This document shows, one piece after another, positions 1 through 6,292 of a DNA stretch of 6,533 nucleotides. The translations under genes and the position numbers were made by a program. Location: the NCBI GenBank assembly GCA_050013615.1, contig JBEKEX010000153.1, forward strand, positions 1-6,533, in the 5' to 3' direction. Under the pieces are notes generated by a model that made no database searches, had not been told where the DNA came from, and worked only from the letters and a program-made list of their open reading frames with translations. Source of the DNA: JBEKEX01 sp050013615 (GTDB taxonomy: Bacteria > Chloroflexota > Anaerolineae > Anaerolineales > Anaerolineaceae). Numbering within the stretch: the stretch's first letter is position 1; every line of letters starts with the position of its first letter.

Positions 1-677
1 TAGTCAATAACGTGGAAACACTGGCAAATGTCCCTCCCATCCTCCGCAATGGAGCGGAATGGTATCGCAAGTTTGGAACCGTCAGCAGCCCGGGTACCAA
101 GGTTTATACAATCATGGGTAATGTGAACATGACCGGACTGATCGAGGTTCCCATGGGGATTACGCTGCGCGAAGTGATTGCCATCTATGGCAAAGGAATG
201 AAAGAAGGCTCGAACTTCAAACTGGCACAGACGGGCGGTTCCAGCGGCTCGATCATCCCAGCCAGCCTCCAAGACACCCCAATGGATTTCGATTCGTTCA
301 ACAAAACCGGGGTTTCGCTGGGCTCGGGTGCCTTATTGATCTGTGACGAAGACACTTGTGTCGTCGACCTGGCCAAAGTCTTGCTAAACTTCTTTGTCAG
401 CGAGGGTTGCGGCAAATGCAATCCATGCCGTATTGGCGTGCAGCGTTCCTATCAAATCCTCGAAAGCATTTCTGAAGGCACAGCAACGCTCAAAGATTTG
501 GACGACCTGCTCATGTTGAGCGACAATTTATATCAAATGTCCAACTGCGGCTTGGGCCAAACTGCAGGTGTCCCACAGCGTGACATCCTCAAGTATTTCC
601 GTGCCGAAGTGGAAGCACATATCCGCCTGAAGGTATGCCCGGCGGGCGTTTGCCCCATGAGTGGGCACACACATTAA
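1..677 (+). CDS. hoxF: NADH-dehydrogenase/hydrogenase flavoprotein subunit NuoF/HoxF, 3' part
   Basis: This is the C-terminal 224 residues of a NuoF/HoxF-family protein. The reading frame stays open to the left edge: the codons at 3-11 read V-N-N ahead of VETLANVPPIL, the conserved block of the family, so the GTG at 12 is an internal valine and the true start lies outside the window. The family oxidises or reduces NAD(P)H through FMN and passes electrons to iron-sulfur clusters; the FMN/NADH half is not visible here. What is visible is the SLBB-type domain, the GSGALLICDEDTC block, and the N3-type [4Fe-4S] motif GCGKCNPCR with cysteines encoded at 408, 417 and 426 plus a fourth at 546 (SNCGLG). 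The protein ends in CPAGVCPMSGHTH. Relatives such as HndC/HymB continue from CPAGVC into a two-cluster ferredoxin domain, which is absent here. It sits 26 bases upstream of the HoxU/NuoG-like gene and is presumably the diaphorase partner of the hydrogenase. Whether to call it hoxF or nuoF is a naming choice based on the linked hoxYH. Confidence 0.93.
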   Translation, partial: VNNVETLANVPPILRNGAEWYRKFGTVSSPGTKVYTIMGNVNMTGLIEVPMGITLREVIAIYGKGMKEGSNFKLAQTGGSSGSIIPASLQDTPMDFDSFNKTGVSLGSGALLICDEDTCVVDLAKVLLNFFVSEGCGKCNPCRIGVQRSYQILESISEGTATLKDLDDLLMLSDNLYQMSNCGLGQTAGVPQRDILKYFRAEVEAHIRLKVCPAGVCPMSGHTH

Positions 678-703
678 GTTATTTTCTTTAGAGAGGGTCG
701 ATA

Positions 704-2656
704 ATGGTCAATATAACGATTGATGGAAAAGCGATTGAGGTTCCTGAGGGGACGACAGTATTGAATGCAGCCCGCACTGCAGGGATTGAGATCCCCACTC
801 TCTGCGCTCATCCCGCACTGACTCCTTATGGCGGATGCCGGTTGTGCCTGGTGGAGGTCGAAGGCGCTCGCACCCTGCAACCTTCCTGCACCCTGCCGGT
901 CAACAACGGCATGGTGGTTCATACGGATACTGAAAAGGTCAAATCGGCGCGGAAGTTCGTCCTGACGCTTATCTTCAGCGAAAGGAACCATTTCTGCCCT
1001 TATTGCCAGGTCAGCGGCGGCGATTGCGAACTGCAAAATGCAGCCTACCACGAGGGCATGACCCACTGGCCGCTCCAACCTAACTGGCAGCCTTATCCAA
1101 TGGATGCTTCGCATCCGTATATCATCCTCGAAAACAACCGCTGCATCCTTTGCCGGCGTTGTGTCCGTGCCTGCGGAGAGCTGGTGGGCAATTTCACCCT
1201 TGGATTCGAACAGCGCGGCGCCAAAAGCTTGTTGGTTGCCGACCTGGGAGTTCCCCTGGGTGACAGTTCCTGCATCTCCTGCGGCGCGTGTGTCCAGGTC
1301 TGCCCGACCGGTGCTTTGATCGACCGCTGGAGTGCTTATCACGGCAGAGAGACCCAGGTTGAAAAGACCGAGACCGTTTGCACGGGATGCAGTGTCGGTT
1401 GTACCCTGGAAGTGCTCACGCGCGACAACAATCTTGTCCGTATCGAAGGCGCCTGGGACGCCCCGGTCAATAAAGGCATTACCTGCAAAGTCGGTCGCTT
1501 TTTGCCGATGACAGACGAGCGCGAACGGTTGACCACGCCGTTGGTCCGCAAAAACGGCTCTTTGAAAGCAGCCACCTGGGACGAAGCCCTCGAAGCAGTG
1601 TCAAGCCACTTGAAACCGCTTGCTGGCAAGATTGCAGCACTCACCTCCTCACGCCTCTCGGCCGAATCGTTGTATCTATTCAAGCAAATTTTCGCCGATC
1701 ACTTGCGCAGTGAGATGGTCACCACGATTGAAGAAGGGACTACCACCCTGGCCGCCTCGTCGCTGGCCAATGAGAAGGGGAAGTCCTTCGAAAGTAAGCT
1801 CGAGGCCATCCAGAAAGCCGACGTGGTGGTGCTCTTCAACACCGATTTGGTCGATGAGCACGAAGTTGCCGGATTCTTCGTCAAACGCAACATCCCTAAC
1901 GGCACCAAAGTTGTGGTGGTCGATTCCCAGGAGAACAAATTCAGTGTTTTGGCCGAAAAGACGCTCAAACCCGTCAAGGCCACCGATGCCGACGTTGTCG
2001 AAGGCTTGATAGCTGCCCTGTTAAAAATGGGAGTAGCCAAGAACAAAACCGAAGAGTCGAATGAGAAGCTCCTGGTAGCGAAGATCGAAAAAGCAGGTGT
2101 ACCTGCCGATGAACTGAATGAAGTTGTAAAGCTGGTCGCGGCTGCTGAAAATGCCGTCTTCATCTATGGAAAGCGCACCTCGGCGGAAGGCTTGAAATCC
2201 ATTGCTGAACTGGCTGAGCTGTTGAGCGCCTCCCTGGTGGGCGTCAAAGGTGAAGCCAACAGTCTGGCCGCCGCCCAATTGGGCCTCGAAAAGACCTTCA
2301 AGCTGGATGGACATCAGGCGGCTTATCTGGCGCTTGGCGATGATGAACCCAGCCAGCAGTTGCTCAAGAAACTCGAAGGCGTTCCGTTCCTGGTCGTGCA
2401 GGCCAGCTATGTTTCACCACTCACAGCCATTGCCGATGTCGTTTTGCCGGTTGGGAACTGGATGGAGCAGGAAGGCCATTATCTGAGTCTCGAAGGCAGG
2501 CTGCAGGAAGCCCACCAGGCCATCAAGCCGGCCGAGGATATTCTATCCAATGAAGCCGCCCTGCAGGCCGTTGCGAAGAAGCTTGACGTCAAAGCTAACG
2601 ACCATTGGAAGAAAGCACTCACCCAGCGCATCTCGCCGATTGAGATCGCACTTTAA
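704..2656 (+). CDS. hoxU: HoxU-like iron-sulfur subunit with NuoG/molybdopterin-oxidoreductase-like C-terminal extension
   Basis: This 650-residue electron-transfer subunit would link the HoxF flavoprotein to the HoxYH hydrogenase dimer. The N-terminal 215 residues look like HoxU or the NuoG head. A [2Fe-2S] ferredoxin domain uses C34, C45, C48 and C62. A His-Cys3 [4Fe-4S] site uses H96, C98, C101 and C108 (NHFCPYCQVSGGDCELQ). Two ferredoxin-type clusters use C147/C150/C153/C157 and C190/C193/C196/C200. A further [4Fe-4S] motif follows (C226-x2-C229-x3-C233-x27-C261), as in formate dehydrogenases and NuoG (cluster N7). Residues 265-650 resemble a degenerate molybdopterin oxidoreductase domain, ending with the NuoG-like block MEQEGHYLSLEGRLQ. 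There are no cysteines after C261, hence no Cys/Sec molybdenum ligand, and the C-terminal dinucleotide-binding domain is missing. HoxU is normally about 240 residues, so this is a long form. GAGAGGG at 691-697 supports the ATG at 704. Downstream, hoxY follows after 28 bases. It could equally be labelled nuoG-like. Confidence 0.9.
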   Translation: MVNITIDGKAIEVPEGTTVLNAARTAGIEIPTLCAHPALTPYGGCRLCLVEVEGARTLQPSCTLPVNNGMVVHTDTEKVKSARKFVLTLIFSERNHFCPYCQVSGGDCELQNAAYHEGMTHWPLQPNWQPYPMDASHPYIILENNRCILCRRCVRACGELVGNFTLGFEQRGAKSLLVADLGVPLGDSSCISCGACVQVCPTGALIDRWSAYHGRETQVEKTETVCTGCSVGCTLEVLTRDNNLVRIEGAWDAPVNKGITCKVGRFLPMTDERERLTTPLVRKNGSLKAATWDEALEAVSSHLKPLAGKIAALTSSRLSAESLYLFKQIFADHLRSEMVTTIEEGTTTLAASSLANEKGKSFESKLEAIQKADVVVLFNTDLVDEHEVAGFFVKRNIPNGTKVVVVDSQENKFSVLAEKTLKPVKATDADVVEGLIAALLKMGVAKNKTEESNEKLLVAKIEKAGVPADELNEVVKLVAAAENAVFIYGKRTSAEGLKSIAELAELLSASLVGVKGEANSLAAAQLGLEKTFKLDGHQAAYLALGDDEPSQQLLKKLEGVPFLVVQASYVSPLTAIADVVLPVGNWMEQEGHYLSLEGRLQEAHQAIKPAEDILSNEAALQAVAKKLDVKANDHWKKALTQRISPIEIAL

Positions 2657-2673
2657 TGGTAACTTTGAACTAA

Positions 2674-2678
2674 AGGAG
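2674..2678 (+). promoter_or_regulatory. Shine-Dalgarno sequence of hoxY
   Basis: AGGAG lies six bases before the ATG at 2685. It fixes the hoxY start at 2685. The same frame is open further upstream to 2550, but that stretch overlaps the end of the preceding gene and has no family resemblance. Confidence 0.85.
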
Positions 2679-2684
2679 AACACC

Positions 2685-3227
2685 ATGGGAAAACCAAAAA
2701 TTTCCAGTGATTGGTTGGCAGGTTGCGCCGGCTGTCACATGTCTTTGCTCGACATCGACGAGCGGATTGCAAAAATAGTGGAATTAGCAGACTTACGTTC
2801 AACGCCTATCACTGATTTGAAACAACCCGATGAAAGCGGTGTAGATGTGGGCATCCTGGAAGGCGGGGTCAACAACACCTATAACGAGGAAGTCGCCATC
2901 CGCATGCGCAAGCGCTGCAAGTTGTTGGTGGCATTGGGCGACTGCGCCGTTTTTGGCGGCGTTCCGGCCATGCGCAATTTCGTCGGCGAGCAAGCTGCAC
3001 TGCAGCGGGCCTACGTCGAGACGGAAAGCACCGACTCCGAAGGCAAGATCCCGGACGATCCTGAACTGTGCAAGCCCACTCGTGTCCGTGCCCTCAGTGA
3101 AGTGGTGCCCGTGGATATCTTCGTCCCTGGTTGTCCTCCCGACGCGGATGTGATCTTCTACGCCCTGGCCGAATTAGCCCAAGGCCGTAAACCGGACCTC
3201 AAGGACGACACTTTGCAATGGCAGTAG
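2685..3227 (+). CDS. hoxY: [NiFe]-hydrogenase small subunit, HoxY-type
   Basis: This 180-residue protein is the electron-transferring small subunit of a bidirectional, soluble [NiFe]-hydrogenase. It holds the proximal [4Fe-4S] cluster that takes electrons from the Ni-Fe site in HoxH and passes them to the HoxU-like subunit. The start MGKPKISSDWLAGCAGCHMSLLD contains the family hallmark CxGCHMSLLD, with C14 and C17 as ligands. The remaining ligands are C87 (GDCAVFGG) and C150 (PGCPPDAD). The length matches HoxY (about 180-210 residues). It is shorter than uptake-hydrogenase small subunits and lacks their Tat signal peptide and extra medial/distal cluster domain, which supports a cytoplasmic location. 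The start is set by a strong Shine-Dalgarno sequence and by the motif lying at residue 10 onward. It is followed after 17 bases by hoxH, an arrangement typical of hoxYH pairs. Confidence 0.96.
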   Translation: MGKPKISSDWLAGCAGCHMSLLDIDERIAKIVELADLRSTPITDLKQPDESGVDVGILEGGVNNTYNEEVAIRMRKRCKLLVALGDCAVFGGVPAMRNFVGEQAALQRAYVETESTDSEGKIPDDPELCKPTRVRALSEVVPVDIFVPGCPPDADVIFYALAELAQGRKPDLKDDTLQWQ

Positions 3228-3231
3228 AGAT

Positions 3232-3236
3232 GGGAG
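3232..3236 (+). promoter_or_regulatory. Shine-Dalgarno sequence deciding the hoxH start
   Basis: GGGAG sits eight bases before the ATG at 3245. Two earlier in-frame ATGs (3218, overlapping the end of hoxY, and 3230) lack a comparable site, so 3245 is preferred. It gives the N-terminus MVAQKITIEPVTRIEGH, the usual spacing to the RIEGH motif. Confidence 0.7.
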
Positions 3237-3244
3237 AAAATAAA

Positions 3245-4669
3245 ATGGTAGCTCAGAAAATTACAATTGAACCCGTAACCCGAATCGAAGGCCATGCCAA
3301 GATCACCATCCGCATGAATGATCAAGGTAAAGTCGATCATGCTTACCTGCATATCAACGAATTCCGCGGCTTCGAAAAGTTCTGCGAAGGCCGTATGGTA
3401 TTCGAAATGCCGTTGATCACCCCGCGCATTTGCGGAATTTGCCCCGTCAGCCATCATTTGGCCTCGGCCAAAGCCGGTGATGAGGTTCTTGGTTGCCCAC
3501 CCCCGCGTCCGGCTTCCCTGCTGCGTGAATTGATGCACATGGGTCAGATCATCCAAAGCCACGGTATGCACTTTTTCGAGTTGGCCGGTCCCGATCTGTT
3601 ACTTGGCTGGGACGCCGATCCAGCTACACGCAATGTCGTGGGATTGTTGCAGGCCAACCCCGAATTAACCTTGAAAGCAGTCCAACTACGCAAATTCGGC
3701 CAGGAGATCATCCACACCGTCGGCGGTCGCAGGATTCACCCGAACTTCGCCGTTCCCGGTGGGGTTAACAAAGCTCTTAAGGCCGAGGATCGCCAGGCCA
3801 TTTTGGCCGGTCTGGACGAAGCCATCGCCACCACCCAACTTGGTATTCAGATCATGAAGGACTGGGCCTCCAAGAACATGGAAGACATCAATAAATTTGC
3901 CGTTCTAAAAAGCGGCTATTTGGGTTTGGTGACACCCGACAACGGCCTTGAATTGTACGATGGTCAAGTCCGCCTGGTCGATCAAGCCGGCAAGCAACTC
4001 GAAAAATTCGACGGTCGCGATTACCTGGATTACATTGCGGAACACGTCGAAAGCTGGTCCTACCTCAAGTTCCCCTATTACAAGAAAATGGGGTACCCAC
4101 AAGGTGTTTATCGGGTTGGGCCGCTGGGACGTTTGAACGCCGTCGACAAGATTAGCACGCCATTGGCGAATGCAGAGTTTAAGATCTTCAAATCATTGAA
4201 TGGCGGCGCTCCCGTCGAAGCAACGCTTTATTATCACTATGCCCGCCTGATCGAATGCCTATTTGCGGCCGAGCGTGTCCGCACCCTGTTGGATGATCCC
4301 GATCTGCTCAGCACCGACATCCTTAACACCCGACACAATTTCAAGGGCGTTGGCGTGGGCGTCATCGAAGCCCCGCGCGGCACCTTATGGCATCATTATT
4401 GGGCCAAGGAAAACGGCCAGCTCGAACGGGTCAACCTGATCGTGGCGACCGGCAACAACAACTGGGCCATGTGCGAAGCGGTGGACAACGTGGCAAAGAC
4501 ATACGTCAAAGGCCCGCAAGTGACCGAAGGCATGTTGAACCGCGTGGAAGCCGCCGTACGGGCTCACGATCCTTGTTTATCCTGTTCGACCCACGCAGTT
4601 GGACAAATGCCGATGGAAATAGAGATCCTTGACCCTGAAGGCAATTTGATCCAAAAGATCGTGCGCTAA
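3245..4669 (+). CDS. hoxH: [NiFe]-hydrogenase large (catalytic) subunit, HoxH-type
   Basis: This 474-residue protein carries the Ni-Fe(CN)2CO active site where H2 is split or formed. The N-terminal block PVTRIEGHAKITI includes the conserved glutamate E15. The L1 motif RICGICPVSHHLASAKAG supplies C63 and C66, and the L2 motif DPCLSCSTH near the C-terminus supplies C444 and C447, giving the four nickel-binding cysteines. After H450 there is a 24-residue tail ending in R474, the type of extension that maturation endopeptidases remove after nickel insertion; a matching protease is encoded directly downstream. The block INEFRGFEKFCEGR and the ICPVSHHLASAKA wording resemble group 3 (cytoplasmic, cofactor-coupled) enzymes. 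Together with the HoxF- and HoxU-like neighbours, this favours a group 3d-like NAD-linked bidirectional hydrogenase. Separating it from groups 3b/3c by phylogeny cannot be done here. The start at 3245 is chosen over 3218 because of its Shine-Dalgarno sequence. Confidence 0.96.
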   Translation: MVAQKITIEPVTRIEGHAKITIRMNDQGKVDHAYLHINEFRGFEKFCEGRMVFEMPLITPRICGICPVSHHLASAKAGDEVLGCPPPRPASLLRELMHMGQIIQSHGMHFFELAGPDLLLGWDADPATRNVVGLLQANPELTLKAVQLRKFGQEIIHTVGGRRIHPNFAVPGGVNKALKAEDRQAILAGLDEAIATTQLGIQIMKDWASKNMEDINKFAVLKSGYLGLVTPDNGLELYDGQVRLVDQAGKQLEKFDGRDYLDYIAEHVESWSYLKFPYYKKMGYPQGVYRVGPLGRLNAVDKISTPLANAEFKIFKSLNGGAPVEATLYYHYARLIECLFAAERVRTLLDDPDLLSTDILNTRHNFKGVGVGVIEAPRGTLWHHYWAKENGQLERVNLIVATGNNNWAMCEAVDNVAKTYVKGPQVTEGMLNRVEAAVRAHDPCLSCSTHAVGQMPMEIEILDPEGNLIQKIVR

Positions 4670-4695
4670 GGTACAGCTCCAACTCATCCTGACTT

Positions 4696-4733
4696 CAAAG
4701 AGCGATGTTGATCGGCTGAAACATCGCTCTTTG
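4696..4733 (+). terminator. Hairpin terminator or attenuator after hoxH
   Basis: A perfect 14-bp inverted repeat, CAAAGAGCGATGTT (4696-4709) and AACATCGCTCTTTG (4720-4733), encloses a 10-base loop. It begins 26 bases after the hoxH stop. The right arm ends in CTCTTTG followed by TCTATC, which is T-rich but not a clean U-run, so termination may be partial. It separates the catalytic-subunit genes from the maturation genes and could lower expression of the latter or stabilise the upstream mRNA. Confidence 0.65.
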
Positions 4734-4748
4734 TCTATCACGAAATTT

Positions 4749-5237
4749 ATGAAGAAATCACTGATTTTAGGTGTTGGGAACCCGGACCGCCAGGACGATG
4801 GAGTCGCCTGGCATGTGTTGATTGCATTGGCAGGCCGCCTGAGCCAGAAGATCCCAGCCAGTCCTGAAGAGGATTTTGAAGAAACGAACCCTCAACTACT
4901 TTTCGTGCTCCAATTGACCCCCGACCTAGCAGAGATGTTGGCTACCTACGACGAGGTTTGTTTTGTCGATGCCCATACTGCCGAGGTCCAGACAGAGTTA
5001 CAAAAGCTCGAACTGGAGCCAAAATACCAGCGCTCACCTTTCACCCACCACCTCACCCCTGAAACATGCCTGGCGCTCTCGGAGATGCTGTATGGTGCAG
5101 TTCCAAGCTCGATATTAGTCTCGGTACGAGGTTATAGTTTCAATTTTGGCAACCAGCTTTCGCCCCAAACGTCAGTGCTGGCAGAAAAAGCAGCAACGAT
5201 GATATTCGAGTGGCTTTCCTCCAATACAAGAAGTTAA
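4749..5237 (+). CDS. hoxW: Hydrogenase maturation endopeptidase (peptidase M52, HoxW/HyaD/HybD-type)
   Basis: This 162-residue protein is predicted to cut the C-terminal tail from the nickel-loaded HoxH precursor, the last step of large-subunit maturation in the cytoplasm. The N-terminus MKKSLILGVGNPDRQDDGVAW matches the family signature GxGN....DDGxG. The three nickel-sensing/catalytic acidic and histidine positions known from E. coli HybD (E16, D62, H93) have plausible counterparts in D16 (or D17), D74 (FVDAHTAE) and H101 (or H100, in FTHHLTPE). The block LQLTPDLAEMLATYDEV also fits proteases of group 3 hydrogenases. Length is normal for the family. The ATG at 4749 is chosen because the family signature starts there; a TTG at 4731 lies inside the terminator hairpin. 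No Shine-Dalgarno sequence is visible before 4749, so translation initiation is unusual. The nearest substrate is hoxH, 79 bases upstream. The hoxW symbol is by context. Confidence 0.9.
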   Translation: MKKSLILGVGNPDRQDDGVAWHVLIALAGRLSQKIPASPEEDFEETNPQLLFVLQLTPDLAEMLATYDEVCFVDAHTAEVQTELQKLELEPKYQRSPFTHHLTPETCLALSEMLYGAVPSSILVSVRGYSFNFGNQLSPQTSVLAEKAATMIFEWLSSNTRS

Positions 5238-5262
5238 TCCCACTGATATTGTCCGATTAGGA

Positions 5263-5268
5263 TATAAT
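5263..5268 (+). promoter_or_regulatory. Candidate -10 element before hypA
   Basis: A perfect TATAAT lies six bases before the hypA ATG. With usual -10 geometry, transcription would start at or within a base or two of the A of the ATG, giving a leaderless mRNA. No convincing -35 hexamer is found 16-18 bases upstream (the region around 5240-5246 reads CCACTGA), so the call is tentative. A weak AGGA at 5259-5262 is the only Shine-Dalgarno candidate, 12 bases from the ATG. Confidence 0.4.
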
Positions 5269-5274
5269 GAAGCC

Positions 5275-5625
5275 ATGCACGAACTTGCGGTGACAGAAAG
5301 CCTTCTGAACACAGCCACCGATTACGCACAGAGGAATCAGGCAACCAAAGTGACTGGCCTTTTTATGGTTGTCGGCCAGCTTTCTTCCATTGTCGATGAC
5401 TCGGTGCAGTTTTATTGGGACATCATCAGCAAAGACACGATCTGCGAAGGCGCCCTATTGCATTTCGAGCGCAAGCCTGCCATCATCCAGTGCCTCGACT
5501 GTAATACGGAATATGGAATTAACCCAGAATTGACCCCTTGCCCGGCCTGTGGAAGCATCCGGGCAAAGATCATTGCCGGCGAAGAGTTCAACCTGGATAG
5601 CATAGAAATAGAGAGGCAAACATAA
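5275..5625 (+). CDS. hypA: Hydrogenase nickel-incorporation protein HypA
   Basis: This 116-residue nickel metallochaperone works with HypB to deliver nickel to the HoxH precursor. The N-terminus MHELAVTESLL carries the invariant M1-H2-E3 nickel-binding start, which makes the ATG at 5275 the only sensible initiation codon. The zinc-binding domain has two CxxC pairs, C73/C76 (QCLDC) and C89/C92 (PCPAC). The C-terminal GEEFNLDSIEIE is the usual HypA ending. Length matches the family (about 113-120 residues). It is preceded by a 37-base gap containing a possible promoter, and the stop codon is one base from the hypB start, so the two are translationally coupled. Confidence 0.96.
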   Translation: MHELAVTESLLNTATDYAQRNQATKVTGLFMVVGQLSSIVDDSVQFYWDIISKDTICEGALLHFERKPAIIQCLDCNTEYGINPELTPCPACGSIRAKIIAGEEFNLDSIEIERQT

Positions 5626-5626
5626 T

Positions 5627-6292
5627 ATGATCACTCGCGTTCCCATCGTCGAAAACATTTTGAATGCCAACGACCGAATTGCCGAAGCGAATCGGCAAAA
5701 ATTCGATACTGCAAAGAATTTCGCCATCAACTTGATGGCTTCTCCCGGAGCCGGAAAGACCAGCCTGATCCTGCAAACGATCCAGACCTTGAAATCGTCG
5801 CTGCGAATTGGCGTCATCGAGGGCGATACTGCCCCTGTGACGATCGACGCGGATAAAGTCACCGCGGTCGGCATGCCCGCCGTGCAGATCAACACCGGCG
5901 GTGATTGCCACCTGGACGCGACCATGCTCAGCCAGGGGCTTTCTCAGCTATCACTGGATACCTTGGATCTCATCATCGTCGAAAATGTGGGCAACCTGAT
6001 CTGCCCGGCCGCTTTCAAGCTGGGCACACACGCCAACGTGCTGATTGCCAGCATCCCTGAAGGAGATGATAAGCCGTATAAATACCCCAACATCTATCGT
6101 GGGATCAGCGCACTGGTCATCAACAAGATCGACCTGATGCCCTACGTGAAATTCGATATGAAATATTTCACGGATGGTGTACGCCTGCTCAACCCCGGCG
6201 TCGAAGTATTCCCGGTCTCTTGCACCACCGGCGAAGGTATCCCTGCCTGGTCGCAGTGGATCAAAGATAACATTGCAAAAGCAAAGCATTGA
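5627..6292 (+). CDS. hypB: Hydrogenase nickel-incorporation GTPase HypB
   Basis: This 221-residue SIMIBI-class GTPase drives nickel transfer from HypA to the hydrogenase large subunit. Visible GTPase motifs are the P-loop ASPGAGKTS (K44), the EGD block (65-67), the ENVGNL switch region (119-124) and NKID (166-169). The metal site in the G domain is present as C94-H95 (GGDCHLDATM) and C126 (LICPAAFKLG), matching the C166/H167/C198 set of E. coli HypB. The N-terminal CxxCGC high-affinity nickel motif and the histidine-rich stretch of some HypB proteins are both missing; the protein starts directly with a helix leading into the G domain. GAGAGG at 5611-5616, inside the end of hypA, is the likely Shine-Dalgarno sequence. 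Its TGA overlaps the hypF start codon. Confidence 0.96.
   Translation: MITRVPIVENILNANDRIAEANRQKFDTAKNFAINLMASPGAGKTSLILQTIQTLKSSLRIGVIEGDTAPVTIDADKVTAVGMPAVQINTGGDCHLDATMLSQGLSQLSLDTLDLIIVENVGNLICPAAFKLGTHANVLIASIPEGDDKPYKYPNIYRGISALVINKIDLMPYVKFDMKYFTDGVRLLNPGVEVFPVSCTTGEGIPAWSQWIKDNIAKAKH

Noticed and set aside
12..14. GTG as the start codon of the first gene
   Set aside because: The frame is open upstream to the edge and encodes V-N-N before VETLANVPP, the internal conserved block of NuoF, so this is a truncated gene rather than a short one.
674..1342. 222-codon open frame on the minus strand opposite the hoxU-like gene
   Set aside because: It lies fully antisense to a strongly supported gene with conserved cysteine motifs, has no recognisable domain, and is explained by codon bias of the + strand.
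1379..2653. An active formate dehydrogenase catalytic subunit
   Set aside because: No Cys/Sec molybdenum ligand and no C-terminal cofactor-binding domain are present, so an independent catalytic role is not supported.
2550..2684. Extended N-terminus of hoxY from an upstream ATG at 2550
   Set aside because: It would overlap more than 100 bases of the preceding gene, and the extra residues are unlike any HoxY; the strong Shine-Dalgarno sequence points to 2685.
3158..3571. 137-codon minus-strand frame across the hoxY/hoxH junction
   Set aside because: It is antisense to two conserved genes and has no family resemblance; it is a shadow frame.
4731..4748. TTG start adding six residues to the protease
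   Set aside because: It sits inside the right arm of the hairpin, and family proteins begin with the short strand before GxGN, which starts at 4749.
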